From contig CAZHIQ010000003.1 in the NCBI GenBank assembly GCA_964532595.1, positions 124,001-188,000 on the forward strand: a stretch of 64,000 nt of DNA, given 5' to 3'. Below, piece by piece: positions 1-8,513 of this stretch. The notes below the pieces were generated by a model. It searched no databases. It was not told the origin of the DNA and worked only from the letters and a program-made list of their open reading frames with translations. The first letter of the stretch is position 1; every line of letters starts with the position of its first letter. The translations under genes and the position numbers were made by a program. This stretch comes from Chryseosolibacter sp964532595. GTDB taxonomy: Bacteria; Bacteroidota; Bacteroidia; Cytophagales; Cyclobacteriaceae.

Positions 1-619
1 GGTCGCCAAACTCGGCCATTGCCTTCTCTTTATTAATAGTTCCTGAAGCGGCATTGAATTCCTGTTTGAACTCGCGCAATTCTTCTTCTACTTTCTCCCA
101 AACCTGCTCTTTTCGCTCCCAATCGAATCCTACACCGCGCGCCTTGTCCTGAATTCGGATGGCTTTCACAAGGGCTGGAAGCGCGCGAGGCACCCCTTCC
201 AATACTGAAGTATTTCCTTGTTTGAGTTTGATCTTTTCCCAGTTCGCTTTCACCGCTTCTTCATCATTTGCCTCTACATCGCCGTAAATGTGTGGGTGGC
301 GTTGAATCAGTTTGTCGCAGATGCCGTTGAGGACATCGGCGATATCGAAATCGCCCGTCTCCGATGCAATGCGGGCATAGAAAACGAGATGGAGCATCAG
401 GTCACCCAGCTCCTTGCGGATTTCCGGAAGATCGTGGTCAAGAATCGCGTCCGAAAGCTCATACGTTTCCTCGATCGTGAGGTGCCGGAGACTTTCCAGC
501 GTTTGTTTTTTATCCCAGGGACAATTTTCGCGGAGCTCGTCCATGATGGTCAGAAGCCGGTCGAAGGCAGCAAGTTTTTCGCTTCGTTTGGGATCGGGTA
601 CGCTCTTCGGAGTTTTCAT
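1..619 (-). CDS. mazG: Nucleoside triphosphate pyrophosphohydrolase MazG (partial)
   Basis: MazG-family enzymes hydrolyse NTPs and dNTPs to monophosphates plus pyrophosphate and are regarded as house-cleaning enzymes. The coding strand starts at ATG 619 and runs off the left edge after about 206 residues with no stop. The N-terminal MazG domain shows CPWD near residue 34, then EETYE and KELGD, the acidic Mg-binding helices of this family. At the edge the second domain begins its own acidic motif (MAEFGD), so the protein is probably the usual two-domain form of about 260 residues. It is divergent from glmM. A perfect -7 element (723-730) implies a leader of roughly 95 bases. Family assignment is firm; the C-terminus is outside the window. 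Confidence 0.9.
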   Translation of the reverse strand, partial: MKTPKSVPDPKRSEKLAAFDRLLTIMDELRENCPWDKKQTLESLRHLTIEETYELSDAILDHDLPEIRKELGDLMLHLVFYARIASETGDFDIADVLNGICDKLIQRHPHIYGDVEANDEEAVKANWEKIKLKQGNTSVLEGVPRALPALVKAIRIQDKARGVGFDWERKEQVWEKVEEELREFKQEFNAASGTINKEKAMAEFGD

Positions 620-708
620 ATTACAGGGGAACAATCGCGGCAAGGTAATAATTACCCGGCGTTTGCGGATTTTCATCGGCGTGTCGCCGGCTGGATTTTG
701 AAAATGTT

Positions 709-716
709 TAGATTTG
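709..716 (+). promoter_or_regulatory. Bacteroidota -7 promoter element for glmM
   Basis: TAGATTTG matches the TAnnTTTG consensus exactly. It ends 21 bases before the GTG start of glmM. A longer reading frame beginning at 714 would start inside the promoter, so the element supports the GTG at 738. No convincing -33 element was seen. Confidence 0.55.
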
Positions 717-722
717 CCGACA

Positions 723-730
723 CAAAAATA
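723..730 (-). promoter_or_regulatory. Bacteroidota -7 promoter element for mazG
   Basis: On the minus strand this reads TATTTTTG, an exact TAnnTTTG match. It lies only six bases from the glmM element on the other strand, so the two divergent promoters overlap. Confidence 0.5.
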
Positions 731-737
731 CTGTCAG

Positions 738-2135
738 GTGGCTTTAATAAAATCTATTTCAGGAATTCGCGGAACTATTGGCGGCAAACCGGGTGATAAT
801 CTGACCCCGATTGATGTTGTAAGGTTTACAGCCGCTTACGGTGCCTGGCTTCTTCAGACACCAGGTGAGAAGAAAGTTGTTGTAGGACGTGACGCCCGTA
901 TCTCCGGAAAAGTGGTGAACGATCTCGTCTGCGCTACACTCCAGGGCCTCGGTATCCATGTAGTCGATCTCGGCTTGTCTACCACGCCGACGGTTGAGTT
1001 GGCGGTTGTCGAAGAAAAAGCTGCAGGCGGAATCATCCTCACCGCCAGCCATAACCCGATCCAATGGAATGCGCTTAAACTCCTTAACGAACGCGGCGAG
1101 TTTATATCGGGAGCTGACGGAGAGGCGGTACTGAGGCTAGCTGAATCTGAAACCTACGAATTTGCTCAAGTAATGAAACTGGGCAAATACCAGAAGAAGG
1201 ATGGCTATATCGAAAAGCACATCGAAGCAATCCTTTCGTTGCCGCTGGTTAATGTGGAGGCGATCCGCAACCGGGGATTTCGGGTTGTTGTCGACGCGGT
1301 GAACTCAACAGGGGGAATTGCCGTGCCGATGTTACTCAGTGCTCTTGGCGTTACCGTAAAGGAATTGTATTGTGAGCCGACCGGTCATTTTCCCCATAAT
1401 CCTGAACCTCTCCCCGAGCATCTGACTGACATCAGTCGCGAGATTGTTAAAGGTCAGTATGATCTGGGAATTGTTGTTGATCCGGACGTTGACCGTCTTG
1501 CCCTCGTATGCGAAGATGGTTCTGCCTTCGGCGAAGAATATACACTGGTAGCGGTTGCCGATTATGTATTAACCGCCGGTAAAGTAGGGAATACGGTATC
1601 CAACCTCTCAAGTACGCGTGCCTTGCAGGACATCACCGAGAAAGCGGGCGGGCAGTATTTCGCTTCGGCCGTGGGCGAGGTGAATGTAGTGACTATGATG
1701 AAGGAGAAGAACGCGGTCATTGGAGGGGAAGGAAATGGCGGTATAATTTACCCTGATCTTCACTACGGCCGTGATGCGCTGGTGGGTATTGCCCTATTTC
1801 TCAGCCATCTGGCAACATCACAGATGACGGCGCTGCGTCTGCGGAGCAAGTATCCGAACTACTATATATCGAAGAACAAGATCGAGTTGACGCGCGATAT
1901 CAACGTCGACAAGATTCTGGATCATATGCGCAAGAAATACGAGAAACAACCCTTCAATACAGCTGACGGGCTGCGGATCGAGTTTGATCGCGAATGGGTG
2001 CACTTGCGAAAGTCGAATACGGAACCGATCATCCGCATCTATGCTGAATCGGATATGGAGGCGAAGGCAGAGAATCTCGCGCGGAAGATCATCAGCGATA
2101 TTAAAGAGATTATTACCGAGAAATTGAAGAAGTGA
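738..2135 (+). CDS. glmM: Phosphoglucosamine mutase
   Basis: Interconverts glucosamine-6-phosphate and glucosamine-1-phosphate, the step leading to UDP-GlcNAc for peptidoglycan and lipid A. The four-domain alpha-D-phosphohexomutase fold is recognisable: active-site TASHNP with the phospho-serine at residue 104, the metal loop DPDVDR, the sugar-binding loop GGEGNGG, and the C-terminal phosphate-binding RKSNTEP. The length of 465 residues is normal. The GTG start at 738 gives the expected N-terminus ahead of SISGIRGT and lies just after the -7 element; an upstream TTG at 714 would precede the transcript. The next gene follows after four bases, so the two are co-transcribed. Phosphomannomutases share the fold, so substrate specificity is inferred from family resemblance. 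Confidence 0.88.
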   Translation: MALIKSISGIRGTIGGKPGDNLTPIDVVRFTAAYGAWLLQTPGEKKVVVGRDARISGKVVNDLVCATLQGLGIHVVDLGLSTTPTVELAVVEEKAAGGIILTASHNPIQWNALKLLNERGEFISGADGEAVLRLAESETYEFAQVMKLGKYQKKDGYIEKHIEAILSLPLVNVEAIRNRGFRVVVDAVNSTGGIAVPMLLSALGVTVKELYCEPTGHFPHNPEPLPEHLTDISREIVKGQYDLGIVVDPDVDRLALVCEDGSAFGEEYTLVAVADYVLTAGKVGNTVSNLSSTRALQDITEKAGGQYFASAVGEVNVVTMMKEKNAVIGGEGNGGIIYPDLHYGRDALVGIALFLSHLATSQMTALRLRSKYPNYYISKNKIELTRDINVDKILDHMRKKYEKQPFNTADGLRIEFDREWVHLRKSNTEPIIRIYAESDMEAKAENLARKIISDIKEIITEKLKK

Positions 2136-2139
2136 TAGT

Positions 2140-3285
2140 TTGACAGTCTATTTCGACAACGCGGCGACAACTCCTCTGGATCCGGAAGTTTTCGAGGCCA
2201 TTAAACCCTATATGCTTGAAAACTTTGGGAATCCTTCATCCACGCATTCACACGGCCGGAAGGTAAGGGCGGGAATAGAGTCGGCGCGTAAGAAGATAGC
2301 TGAGCTACTTAATTGTACCCCTGGGGAGATCATCTTTACGTCAGGGGGGACGGAGGCTGACAACGCAATTATAGCAGGTGCCATTCATACCTACGGAATT
2401 CGTCATGTTATCAGTTCTCCGATCGAACACCATGCTGTAACGCACTCATTGGAACACCTTGAAAAGACTGCCGGTGTTGCCTTACATATGGTCAAGCTGG
2501 ATAGTCGGGGTCATGTTGATTTGGATCACCTCGAGTCGTTGCTTGCACAGCACGACAATGCGTTGATATCGCTGATGCATGCCAACAACGAGATCGGTAA
2601 CCTTCTGGATATTGAACGTGTCGCAGATCTCGCCGCGCACTATGGGGCCTGGTTTCATTCCGATACGGTACAATCAGTTGGACATTATCGCCATGACCTT
2701 AGTAAACTCAAGGTTCACGGAATGACCGCAGCGGCGCACAAATTTCACGGACCCAAAGGGATTGGGTTTATGTTTGTTCGCAGAGAAAAGCGTATTACTC
2801 CGTTTATTTACGGTGGTGCCCAGGAGCGGAACATGCGTGGAGGAACAGAAAATGTCTATGGAATCATCGGGCTGGCTAAAGCTCTTGAAATTGCCTACCG
2901 CGACATGGATAAACATCGCGCGCATATCGAAGGGCTCAAGAAGCGGATGATTGAACGACTTCGCGCCGCTATACCCGATGTGTCGTTTCATGGTGACTCC
3001 GAAAACTTTGATCGCAGTCTCTACACGGTGCTCAACGTCAGTCTTCCCGAGTCAGACGAGAATAATATGCTGTTGTTTAATCTCGATTTGAAAGGCATAT
3101 CGGCATCGGGTGGAAGCGCGTGTTCGAGCGGGGCGACGCAGGGGTCGCATGTGCTTGGACATCTTTATCCCGGATCGTTACGTGGTGCTATCCGGTTTTC
3201 ATTCAGTAAATTCAACACCGCCGAGGAGGTCGACTACGCGGTGGATCAGGTAGCTGCCCTTCTTATGCAGCGCAAGCCGGCGTAA
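2140..3285 (+). CDS. Cysteine desulfurase (class V aminotransferase)
   Basis: PLP enzyme of the IscS/NifS family that takes sulfur from cysteine for Fe-S clusters, thiolated tRNA or other sulfur carriers. The Schiff-base lysine is K201 in AAHKFHG and the persulfide cysteine is C328 in GSACSSG. The 381-residue length and the N-terminal FDNAATTP are typical. The start is TTG at 2140, four bases after the glmM stop; no closer ATG fits the conserved N-terminus. The C-terminus lacks the long IscS tail, and no iscU or other Fe-S assembly gene is adjacent (an Nfu scaffold lies at 27.5 kb), so I give no isc/suf symbol. The stop codon directly abuts the stop of the convergent MutS-like gene. Confidence 0.9.
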   Translation: MTVYFDNAATTPLDPEVFEAIKPYMLENFGNPSSTHSHGRKVRAGIESARKKIAELLNCTPGEIIFTSGGTEADNAIIAGAIHTYGIRHVISSPIEHHAVTHSLEHLEKTAGVALHMVKLDSRGHVDLDHLESLLAQHDNALISLMHANNEIGNLLDIERVADLAAHYGAWFHSDTVQSVGHYRHDLSKLKVHGMTAAAHKFHGPKGIGFMFVRREKRITPFIYGGAQERNMRGGTENVYGIIGLAKALEIAYRDMDKHRAHIEGLKKRMIERLRAAIPDVSFHGDSENFDRSLYTVLNVSLPESDENNMLLFNLDLKGISASGGSACSSGATQGSHVLGHLYPGSLRGAIRFSFSKFNTAEEVDYAVDQVAALLMQRKPA

Positions 3286-5070
3286 TCAATCGGGCGGAAG
3301 AATCCCCATTTTTTTCATCAGGAATGTTGCATTCATTTTCTGAGCAACGCCGCGTCTCAGTTTGTAGTCAAACATGAGCTGGTCGTTGTCAATCCGTGGT
3401 TCAAATGAAAAATTCAAAATGCGTTGCGGATACTGCTCTTCGAGGACCCCTAGCGCCAGATCGTGGGTGGCGATCAAAGCAAGGCAAGGCTGATCGACCA
3501 ACTGTCTGACAAGGGCGAACGATCCAGCCTGCTTGTCATTTGAGTTCGTTCCTTTGAGAATTTCGTCGAGCAGAATAAGAAGAGGCTTCCCGGTTCTGAG
3601 TTCATCCATGATTGATTTCAGACGATCAAGCTCGGCGTAGAAGTAGCTCTGATGATCCTGCAACGAGTCGGCTGTGCGCATTCCGGAGCGAAGGTCGATC
3701 AACGGGCAGCGCATTTCTGAGGCACACACCGGAGCTCCTGCCAAGGCAAGAACTACATTCACTCCGATAGCGCGAAGAAAGGTGCTCTTGCCCGCCATGT
3801 TGGCACCGGTGATGATATGGATCGAGCGATCCTCGTCCATAGTAAAGTCATTAGTAATACGCTCTTTTTCATGAAGAAGCGGATGCCCGAGGTTTCTTGC
3901 TTCGAAGACACGATCGTTTTGAATGATCGGAAAGACAAAGTGAGGGTGGTTAAAGGAAAACGTTCCCATCGAGGCGATCACTTCTGTCTCGTAAAGAGCA
4001 TCAATCCAGTTAAAAAGATGGTTGCGGTTTTCTTTTCTCCATTGCTCGAGTCGGAATACGCACTGCAGGTCGTATAGGAACAGCGTATTGACGAGCAGGT
4101 TCATCATCATGTTCATGCGCGCATCGAGCGCGTTAACCAATGTGGCGAGCTGAGTTACAGCTCCGTGTCCACTGTGGGCTGTGGCTCCAATGTTTTGCAT
4201 GAAGGGTGTTCTGAAACCGGTCGCTCCGATGGTTTGTAACAGAAGTCCGTATCGGGCAAGGGTGTTTTTCCTTCCGCTTATGTAACCGTGATAGGCATTG
4301 ACACGCTTGAGGTGTAGTGCGTGGAAAGTCCATTGAAACGCCGCGGCGAGTAGCGCGGTACCGGTAAGACCGTCTACGAAGAATGCGGTTGCGACGAGTG
4401 CTACCGTAATAGCGGGCATCACTACCAATGCGATCCGGTACCAGGCACTATTTCGGAAAAAAGGGTCGTTGTTCAACCATAATTCCAATTGGCGCCGGTC
4501 GTTGGCGTCCTCGCTTATCTGCCGTGTCAGGGCCTGAACGTTGTGACGGAAGTCGGACATTTCCGCCAGTTCGCGGGCGGCTTCCTGCCAGGTAAGAATG
4601 ACTTCCTGGTTGTCGGCTCGCTCTTGTAGACGAGCGGCCAGGCGTTGCATTCCTCCGGACGTTCGGCAGCGGTTGAGGTGTTGGAAAAGAGATCCCCGAC
4701 CAAAAACGTCGAGATCGTGGCTATAGGGATGATGGATATCGATGAACGCCTGTCCATCGGGCTGCGATGAGACATCACCCTCCAGGGAGGCGAGTTCTTC
4801 GTCCTGGATTGCTCGCAGATGTTTGAGATGAACCAGCTTTTCAAACTGAGTCGTGTGTCTCTTGACTAGTAGGGCGAACAATACAGCAAGCGCTCCCGAA
4901 AGGTAGAACCATTCTGCCTGCTGAAAGCCACCGTAAACTGAGGCGGCGAAGGCGAGAGCAACGGTAAGGCGTGCGTTGGAAGTGAAGTTAACACCTCTGC
5001 TGACAGCCACTATCTCGGCGTCGAGGTTTTTGCGTCGATCGGTATAAAAGGTCCGTAAATCTGTGGTCAT
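3286..5070 (-). CDS. Membrane-anchored MutS-like ATPase
   Basis: A 594-residue protein whose C-terminal third is a MutS ATPase domain: Walker A GANMAGKST around residue 425, Walker B LLILLDE followed by ILKGTNSND, and the ATHD switch histidine. The N-terminal part carries hydrophobic segments near residues 33-68 and 210-250, predicting up to four membrane spans. The mismatch-recognition domain of MutS1 and the Smr nuclease of MutS2 are not seen. This architecture is common in Bacteroidota and annotated as MutS-related; its role is not known to me, and canonical mismatch repair is unlikely. It is last in a leftward operon: its ATG overlaps the msrC stop by four bases (ATGA). It has no spacing from the convergent desulfurase gene. 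Confidence 0.82.
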   Translation of the reverse strand: MTTDLRTFYTDRRKNLDAEIVAVSRGVNFTSNARLTVALAFAASVYGGFQQAEWFYLSGALAVLFALLVKRHTTQFEKLVHLKHLRAIQDEELASLEGDVSSQPDGQAFIDIHHPYSHDLDVFGRGSLFQHLNRCRTSGGMQRLAARLQERADNQEVILTWQEAARELAEMSDFRHNVQALTRQISEDANDRRQLELWLNNDPFFRNSAWYRIALVVMPAITVALVATAFFVDGLTGTALLAAAFQWTFHALHLKRVNAYHGYISGRKNTLARYGLLLQTIGATGFRTPFMQNIGATAHSGHGAVTQLATLVNALDARMNMMMNLLVNTLFLYDLQCVFRLEQWRKENRNHLFNWIDALYETEVIASMGTFSFNHPHFVFPIIQNDRVFEARNLGHPLLHEKERITNDFTMDEDRSIHIITGANMAGKSTFLRAIGVNVVLALAGAPVCASEMRCPLIDLRSGMRTADSLQDHQSYFYAELDRLKSIMDELRTGKPLLILLDEILKGTNSNDKQAGSFALVRQLVDQPCLALIATHDLALGVLEEQYPQRILNFSFEPRIDNDQLMFDYKLRRGVAQKMNATFLMKKMGILPPD

Positions 5071-5558
5071 GAATCGTGACGGAGAAGGTTCTCGATTAGC
5101 CGGGCGATTTCGAGGAGATTGCGGCGGTCGGTTTCGTCGAAGTGATTGTACTGGTCGCTATCGATATCGAGGATAATGGCGACTGCTCCGTTGTTGCGAA
5201 TCGGAAGAACGATTTCTGATCGCGCAGCGGAACTGCAGGCGATGTGGCCCGGAAATGTATCGACGTCGTCCACTATTATAGGCTCGTTCTTCTTCCAGGC
5301 AGTTCCGCAAACACCCTTCCCATAGCCAATCCGTGTGCAGGCTATCGGTCCCTGGAAAGGGCCCAGCACAAGCTCGTCTCCTTTTACGAAGTAGAAGCCT
5401 GCCCAAAAAAAATCGAAGGTTTGTTTAAGCGCCGCGGCGATATTGGCGAGGTTCGCTACGAGATCGGGTTCCCCAGCGGTGAGTGATTCGAGCTGCGGGA
5501 TAAGTGCCTTGTACTTTTCGTTCTTGTCGCCGTTGGCGATGCTGAGTTCTTCTGCCAT
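5067..5558 (-). CDS. msrC: Free methionine-(R)-sulfoxide reductase (GAF domain)
   Basis: A single GAF domain that reduces free L-methionine-(R)-sulfoxide. The three redox cysteines of the family are present with the expected spacing: C74 (PIACTR), C84 (GVCGT) and C108 (HIACSS). This separates it from ligand-sensing GAF proteins. I start at ATG 5558 (MAEEL), giving 163 residues; a start at 5627 would overlap ribD and add residues not typical of the family. It sits between ribD (34 bases upstream) and the MutS-like gene (four-base overlap), so it is probably co-transcribed. An oxidative-repair enzyme fits that setting, but the functional link to its neighbours is only inference. Confidence 0.85.
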   Translation of the reverse strand: MAEELSIANGDKNEKYKALIPQLESLTAGEPDLVANLANIAAALKQTFDFFWAGFYFVKGDELVLGPFQGPIACTRIGYGKGVCGTAWKKNEPIIVDDVDTFPGHIACSSAARSEIVLPIRNNGAVAIILDIDSDQYNHFDETDRRNLLEIARLIENLLRHDS

Positions 5559-5592
5559 AAGGTGTGGAATCACATACAAGTGATCACTAATA

Positions 5593-6660
5593 CTAAAACG
5601 GATGAATGATTTTAAGCCAGTCGCCATCGAGCTTGGTCATTTCGACAACGGTGCCGCTGATCGCTGGTGCCGCTATTCCTTGTCCGAACGCAGTGGGCGA
5701 AATAAAAACGCGAGCTTCGTCCCATAGGTTCGCCGTGATGAAACTCGTGAGTAACTGCGCCCCTCCTTCAACAATCACTGACTGGATATTTCGCTGGTAA
5801 AGGTGCTCAAGTATTTCGGGTAGAATATTTTCTGTTTGAAGCCTCACGTATTCCAGGTTTTCCCTTGACGATTCCTGCACTGTATTAAAGCATATCGTTC
5901 GCTGACTTCCATCAAACAAGTGACGGTGAGTGCCGACTTTGAGAAATCTATCCACGACGATACGAACCGGATTTCTGCCGCTCCAGTTCCTGACGTTAAG
6001 GCGGGGATTGTCGTGCCAGGCCGTACCTGATGCGACCATAATGGCGTCCTCCTCCGTTCGCCATTTGTGTACGAGTTGACGCGAGTACTCGTCACTGATC
6101 CATTTGGAGTCATAGTTCTTACGAGCGATAAATCCATCGGCCGTTTCCGCCCACTTCAGGATTATGTGGGGTCGCTTCTTCTCCATCCAGGTAAAGAATC
6201 GACGGTTAAGTCGACGTCCTTCCGGTTCCAGAATGTCGGCAACGACGGGGATTCCGGCGTCGCGGAGTTTCTTGATTCCTTTTCCAGATACGAGGGGGTT
6301 CACATCGCGGTTGGCAACAACTACTTTCGCCAGTTTTTCTTTGACAATCAGATCTGCACATGGAGGTGTTTTTCCAACGTGGGAGCAGGGTTCAAGGTTT
6401 ACATAAAGTGTGCTTTCCGGTAGGAGACTGCGGTCTTGTACACTGGCGAGAGCATTTACTTCAGCATGCGGTTGGCCGTATTGCCGATGCCAACCTTCGC
6501 CAATGATACGGCCTTGATGAACCACGACGCATCCAACGAGCGGGTTGGGACTGACTTTTCCCAGACCATTCGTGGCGAGTTCAAGAGCCCGGCGCATCCA
6601 CACCTCGTGGGAATGGCTGACCGGGAAGTCCATCAAGCGCGCTAAATTTTCAGATTCCAT
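5593..6660 (-). CDS. ribD: Riboflavin biosynthesis bifunctional deaminase/reductase RibD
   Basis: Carries out the second and third steps of riboflavin synthesis: deamination of the pyrimidine intermediate, then NADPH-dependent reduction of the ribosyl side chain. The N-terminal deaminase domain has the zinc site HAEVNA (H65, E67) and PCSHVGKTPPC (C92, C101). The C-terminal reductase half has the substrate loop LKWAETADGFIA and VEGGAQLL. At 355 residues it is full length. It starts at ATG 6660 and heads the leftward operon with msrC and the MutS-like gene. A near-match to the -7 motif lies just upstream (one mismatch), not listed separately. Confidence 0.94.
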   Translation of the reverse strand: MESENLARLMDFPVSHSHEVWMRRALELATNGLGKVSPNPLVGCVVVHQGRIIGEGWHRQYGQPHAEVNALASVQDRSLLPESTLYVNLEPCSHVGKTPPCADLIVKEKLAKVVVANRDVNPLVSGKGIKKLRDAGIPVVADILEPEGRRLNRRFFTWMEKKRPHIILKWAETADGFIARKNYDSKWISDEYSRQLVHKWRTEEDAIMVASGTAWHDNPRLNVRNWSGRNPVRIVVDRFLKVGTHRHLFDGSQRTICFNTVQESSRENLEYVRLQTENILPEILEHLYQRNIQSVIVEGGAQLLTSFITANLWDEARVFISPTAFGQGIAAPAISGTVVEMTKLDGDWLKIIHPF

Positions 6661-6778
6661 GTTATTTTGCCTAAAAATAGCGGAGTTTCACCAGAAATTG
6701 TCTTCCCGGCTTATTATAAGGATGGATTAACCGTTCTGCCCTGGGAACAGCTGCATGGACCTCACCGCCATCCCGATA

Positions 6779-7642
6779 ATGAAAAATGCCAAATCCATTT
6801 ATCAAGACCTGCTGTCACGACTCAACACGGATGATGAGGAAGAGGACAAGGCGATTGCCTGGCTCCTGATTGAACATTTTCTCCAGTTGTCGAAAACGGA
6901 TGTGCTCGCCGGGAAGTCCGTTGCAAATTGGAGTGAAATGGCACCGGTGGTAGAGAAGGCGATCAGACGAATCAACGGCGGTGAGCCTGTACAATATGTT
7001 CTTGGCGTGGAGTACTTCCTCGGGCGGGCTTTTCAGGTAAATCCCTCCGTTCTTATTCCCCGGCCTGAAACGGAAGAACTTGTGCGCGCGGTTCTGGCGC
7101 ATGTTCGAGGTCTTGAACGAAGATCTGATCAGCGACTTCGCATCGTGGATATAGGGACCGGTACGGCCTGTATTCCTGTAGTACTGTTTCTTCAAATTGA
7201 GAACGTCGAAATGTTTGCCACCGATATTAGCACCGCGGCGTTGTCAGTAGCAGTTCACAACGCGGAGGTTCACAATGCGACGATCACCTTTATTGAACAC
7301 GACATCATCCACGACGACCTTCCTGTTGGCGACTTCGATGTTGTTGTCAGCAATCCCCCCTATATTCCCTATGCTGAAAAAGCGATGATGAAAGAGAACG
7401 TTCTTGCTCACGAGCCTTCTCAGGCATTGTTTGTGCCTGACGACGATCCGTTATTGTTTTATCGGCAGATCGCTGATCGTGCGTTTCGCGCGCTTAAACC
7501 CGGGGGCCTGTTAGCGGTTGAGATCAATGAGCGTTATGGGAACGAAGTAGCGGAAATCTTTGCGGAGGGTTATCAGGACATTGCTCTTATTCACGACGCT
7601 TCAGGGAAGAATCGCGTGGTGAAGGGAATCAGGCGTGTATAA
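6779..7642 (+). CDS. prmC: Peptide chain release factor N5-glutamine methyltransferase
   Basis: PrmC/HemK methylates the glutamine of the GGQ motif in release factors RF1 and RF2. Visible are the helical N-terminal release-factor-binding domain, the SAM-binding loop VDIGTGTACIP, and the signature NPPYIP that positions the glutamine. I prefer ATG 6779 (MKNAK), which gives the family-like N-terminus and 287 residues; an in-frame ATG at 6755 is possible. It is divergent from ribD and followed 23 bases later by the DUF2520 gene, likely in the same transcript. Confidence 0.93.
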   Translation: MKNAKSIYQDLLSRLNTDDEEEDKAIAWLLIEHFLQLSKTDVLAGKSVANWSEMAPVVEKAIRRINGGEPVQYVLGVEYFLGRAFQVNPSVLIPRPETEELVRAVLAHVRGLERRSDQRLRIVDIGTGTACIPVVLFLQIENVEMFATDISTAALSVAVHNAEVHNATITFIEHDIIHDDLPVGDFDVVVSNPPYIPYAEKAMMKENVLAHEPSQALFVPDDDPLLFYRQIADRAFRALKPGGLLAVEINERYGNEVAEIFAEGYQDIALIHDASGKNRVVKGIRRV

Positions 7643-7665
7643 AGGAGGAACTAGTTGTTATTGAC

Positions 7666-8439
7666 ATGCAGGTATCTATAATCGGATCAGGTAACGTCGC
7701 CTGGCATTTGGCACCAGCGCTCGACAACACGGGATTTGTTGTGCGGGAAGTGTATAGTCGCGACCGGCGCCGGGCGCAAGCACTGGTGGGACGTCTTTAC
7801 CAGGCGGAAGCGAAAGATACTCTGGATTTCTCCGGGAGCGACTCGGAAATCTTTATTATTGCTGTTGCTGACGATGCAATACCGGAGGTTGTACAGGCAT
7901 TGCGCCTCCCTCCTCAGGCAATCCTTGTGCACACGTCGGGAAGCCAGCCATTGGATCTTCTCCTCAGCGCCAGCAAGCATGCGGGTGTTTTTTATCCCTT
8001 GCAGACCTTTAGTCGGGAAAAGAAGATAAGCTTCGAAGAGGTTCCTCTTTTTGTGGAGAGCACTGATCGTGAAACGGCTGCGGTGTTGATGAAGATGGGC
8101 AAGACCATCAGCCGAAACGTCAATCAGATTACATCTTCTCAACGACTGGCTCTCCACGTCGCTGCAGTCTTCGCGTCAAACTTCGCCAATCACATGTTGA
8201 CGCTATCCTCAAAGGTCATGAAGGATAACAAACTTCAGTTTGAATGGCTGAAGCCGTTGATTGTTGAGACGATTAACAAAGCACTCGCCATCGGTCCGGA
8301 ATCAGCGCAGACCGGACCCGCCAGACGAGGTGATCTCGAAATCCTGGATAAACATTTCGACTTTTTGGAAAGCGATCCCGATATGGCGGAAATTTACCGG
8401 GTGATCAGTCAGCACATAGTCGATACCTTTGGTGAATAG
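7666..8439 (+). CDS. Rossmann-like/DUF2520 NADP-binding protein
   Basis: A 257-residue protein with an N-terminal Rossmann domain (IIGSGNVAWHLAPAL) and the all-helical DUF2520 C-terminal domain (HVAAVFASNFANHM, QTGPARRGD). It resembles F420-dependent NADP reductase and ketopantoate-reductase-like dehydrogenases, but the substrate is unknown. The ATG at 7666 matches family N-termini. A purine-rich AAAGGAGG lies at 7641-7648 but is about 17 bases from the ATG, too far for a normal ribosome-binding site. It probably forms an operon with prmC upstream; hemB follows after 74 bases. Confidence 0.8.
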   Translation: MQVSIIGSGNVAWHLAPALDNTGFVVREVYSRDRRRAQALVGRLYQAEAKDTLDFSGSDSEIFIIAVADDAIPEVVQALRLPPQAILVHTSGSQPLDLLLSASKHAGVFYPLQTFSREKKISFEEVPLFVESTDRETAAVLMKMGKTISRNVNQITSSQRLALHVAAVFASNFANHMLTLSSKVMKDNKLQFEWLKPLIVETINKALAIGPESAQTGPARRGDLEILDKHFDFLESDPDMAEIYRVISQHIVDTFGE

Positions 8440-8513
8440 CCGCTGCGTGTGGTTCCGGCCGTTGTTCGTGGCTGGAAGAAGGTGTAACTTGCCCGCGAAA
8501 AAACGATTGCTAT

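Noticed and set aside
5593..5627. msrC start at 5627
   Set aside because: It would overlap ribD by 35 bases and add residues not usual for the family; ATG 5558 fits better.
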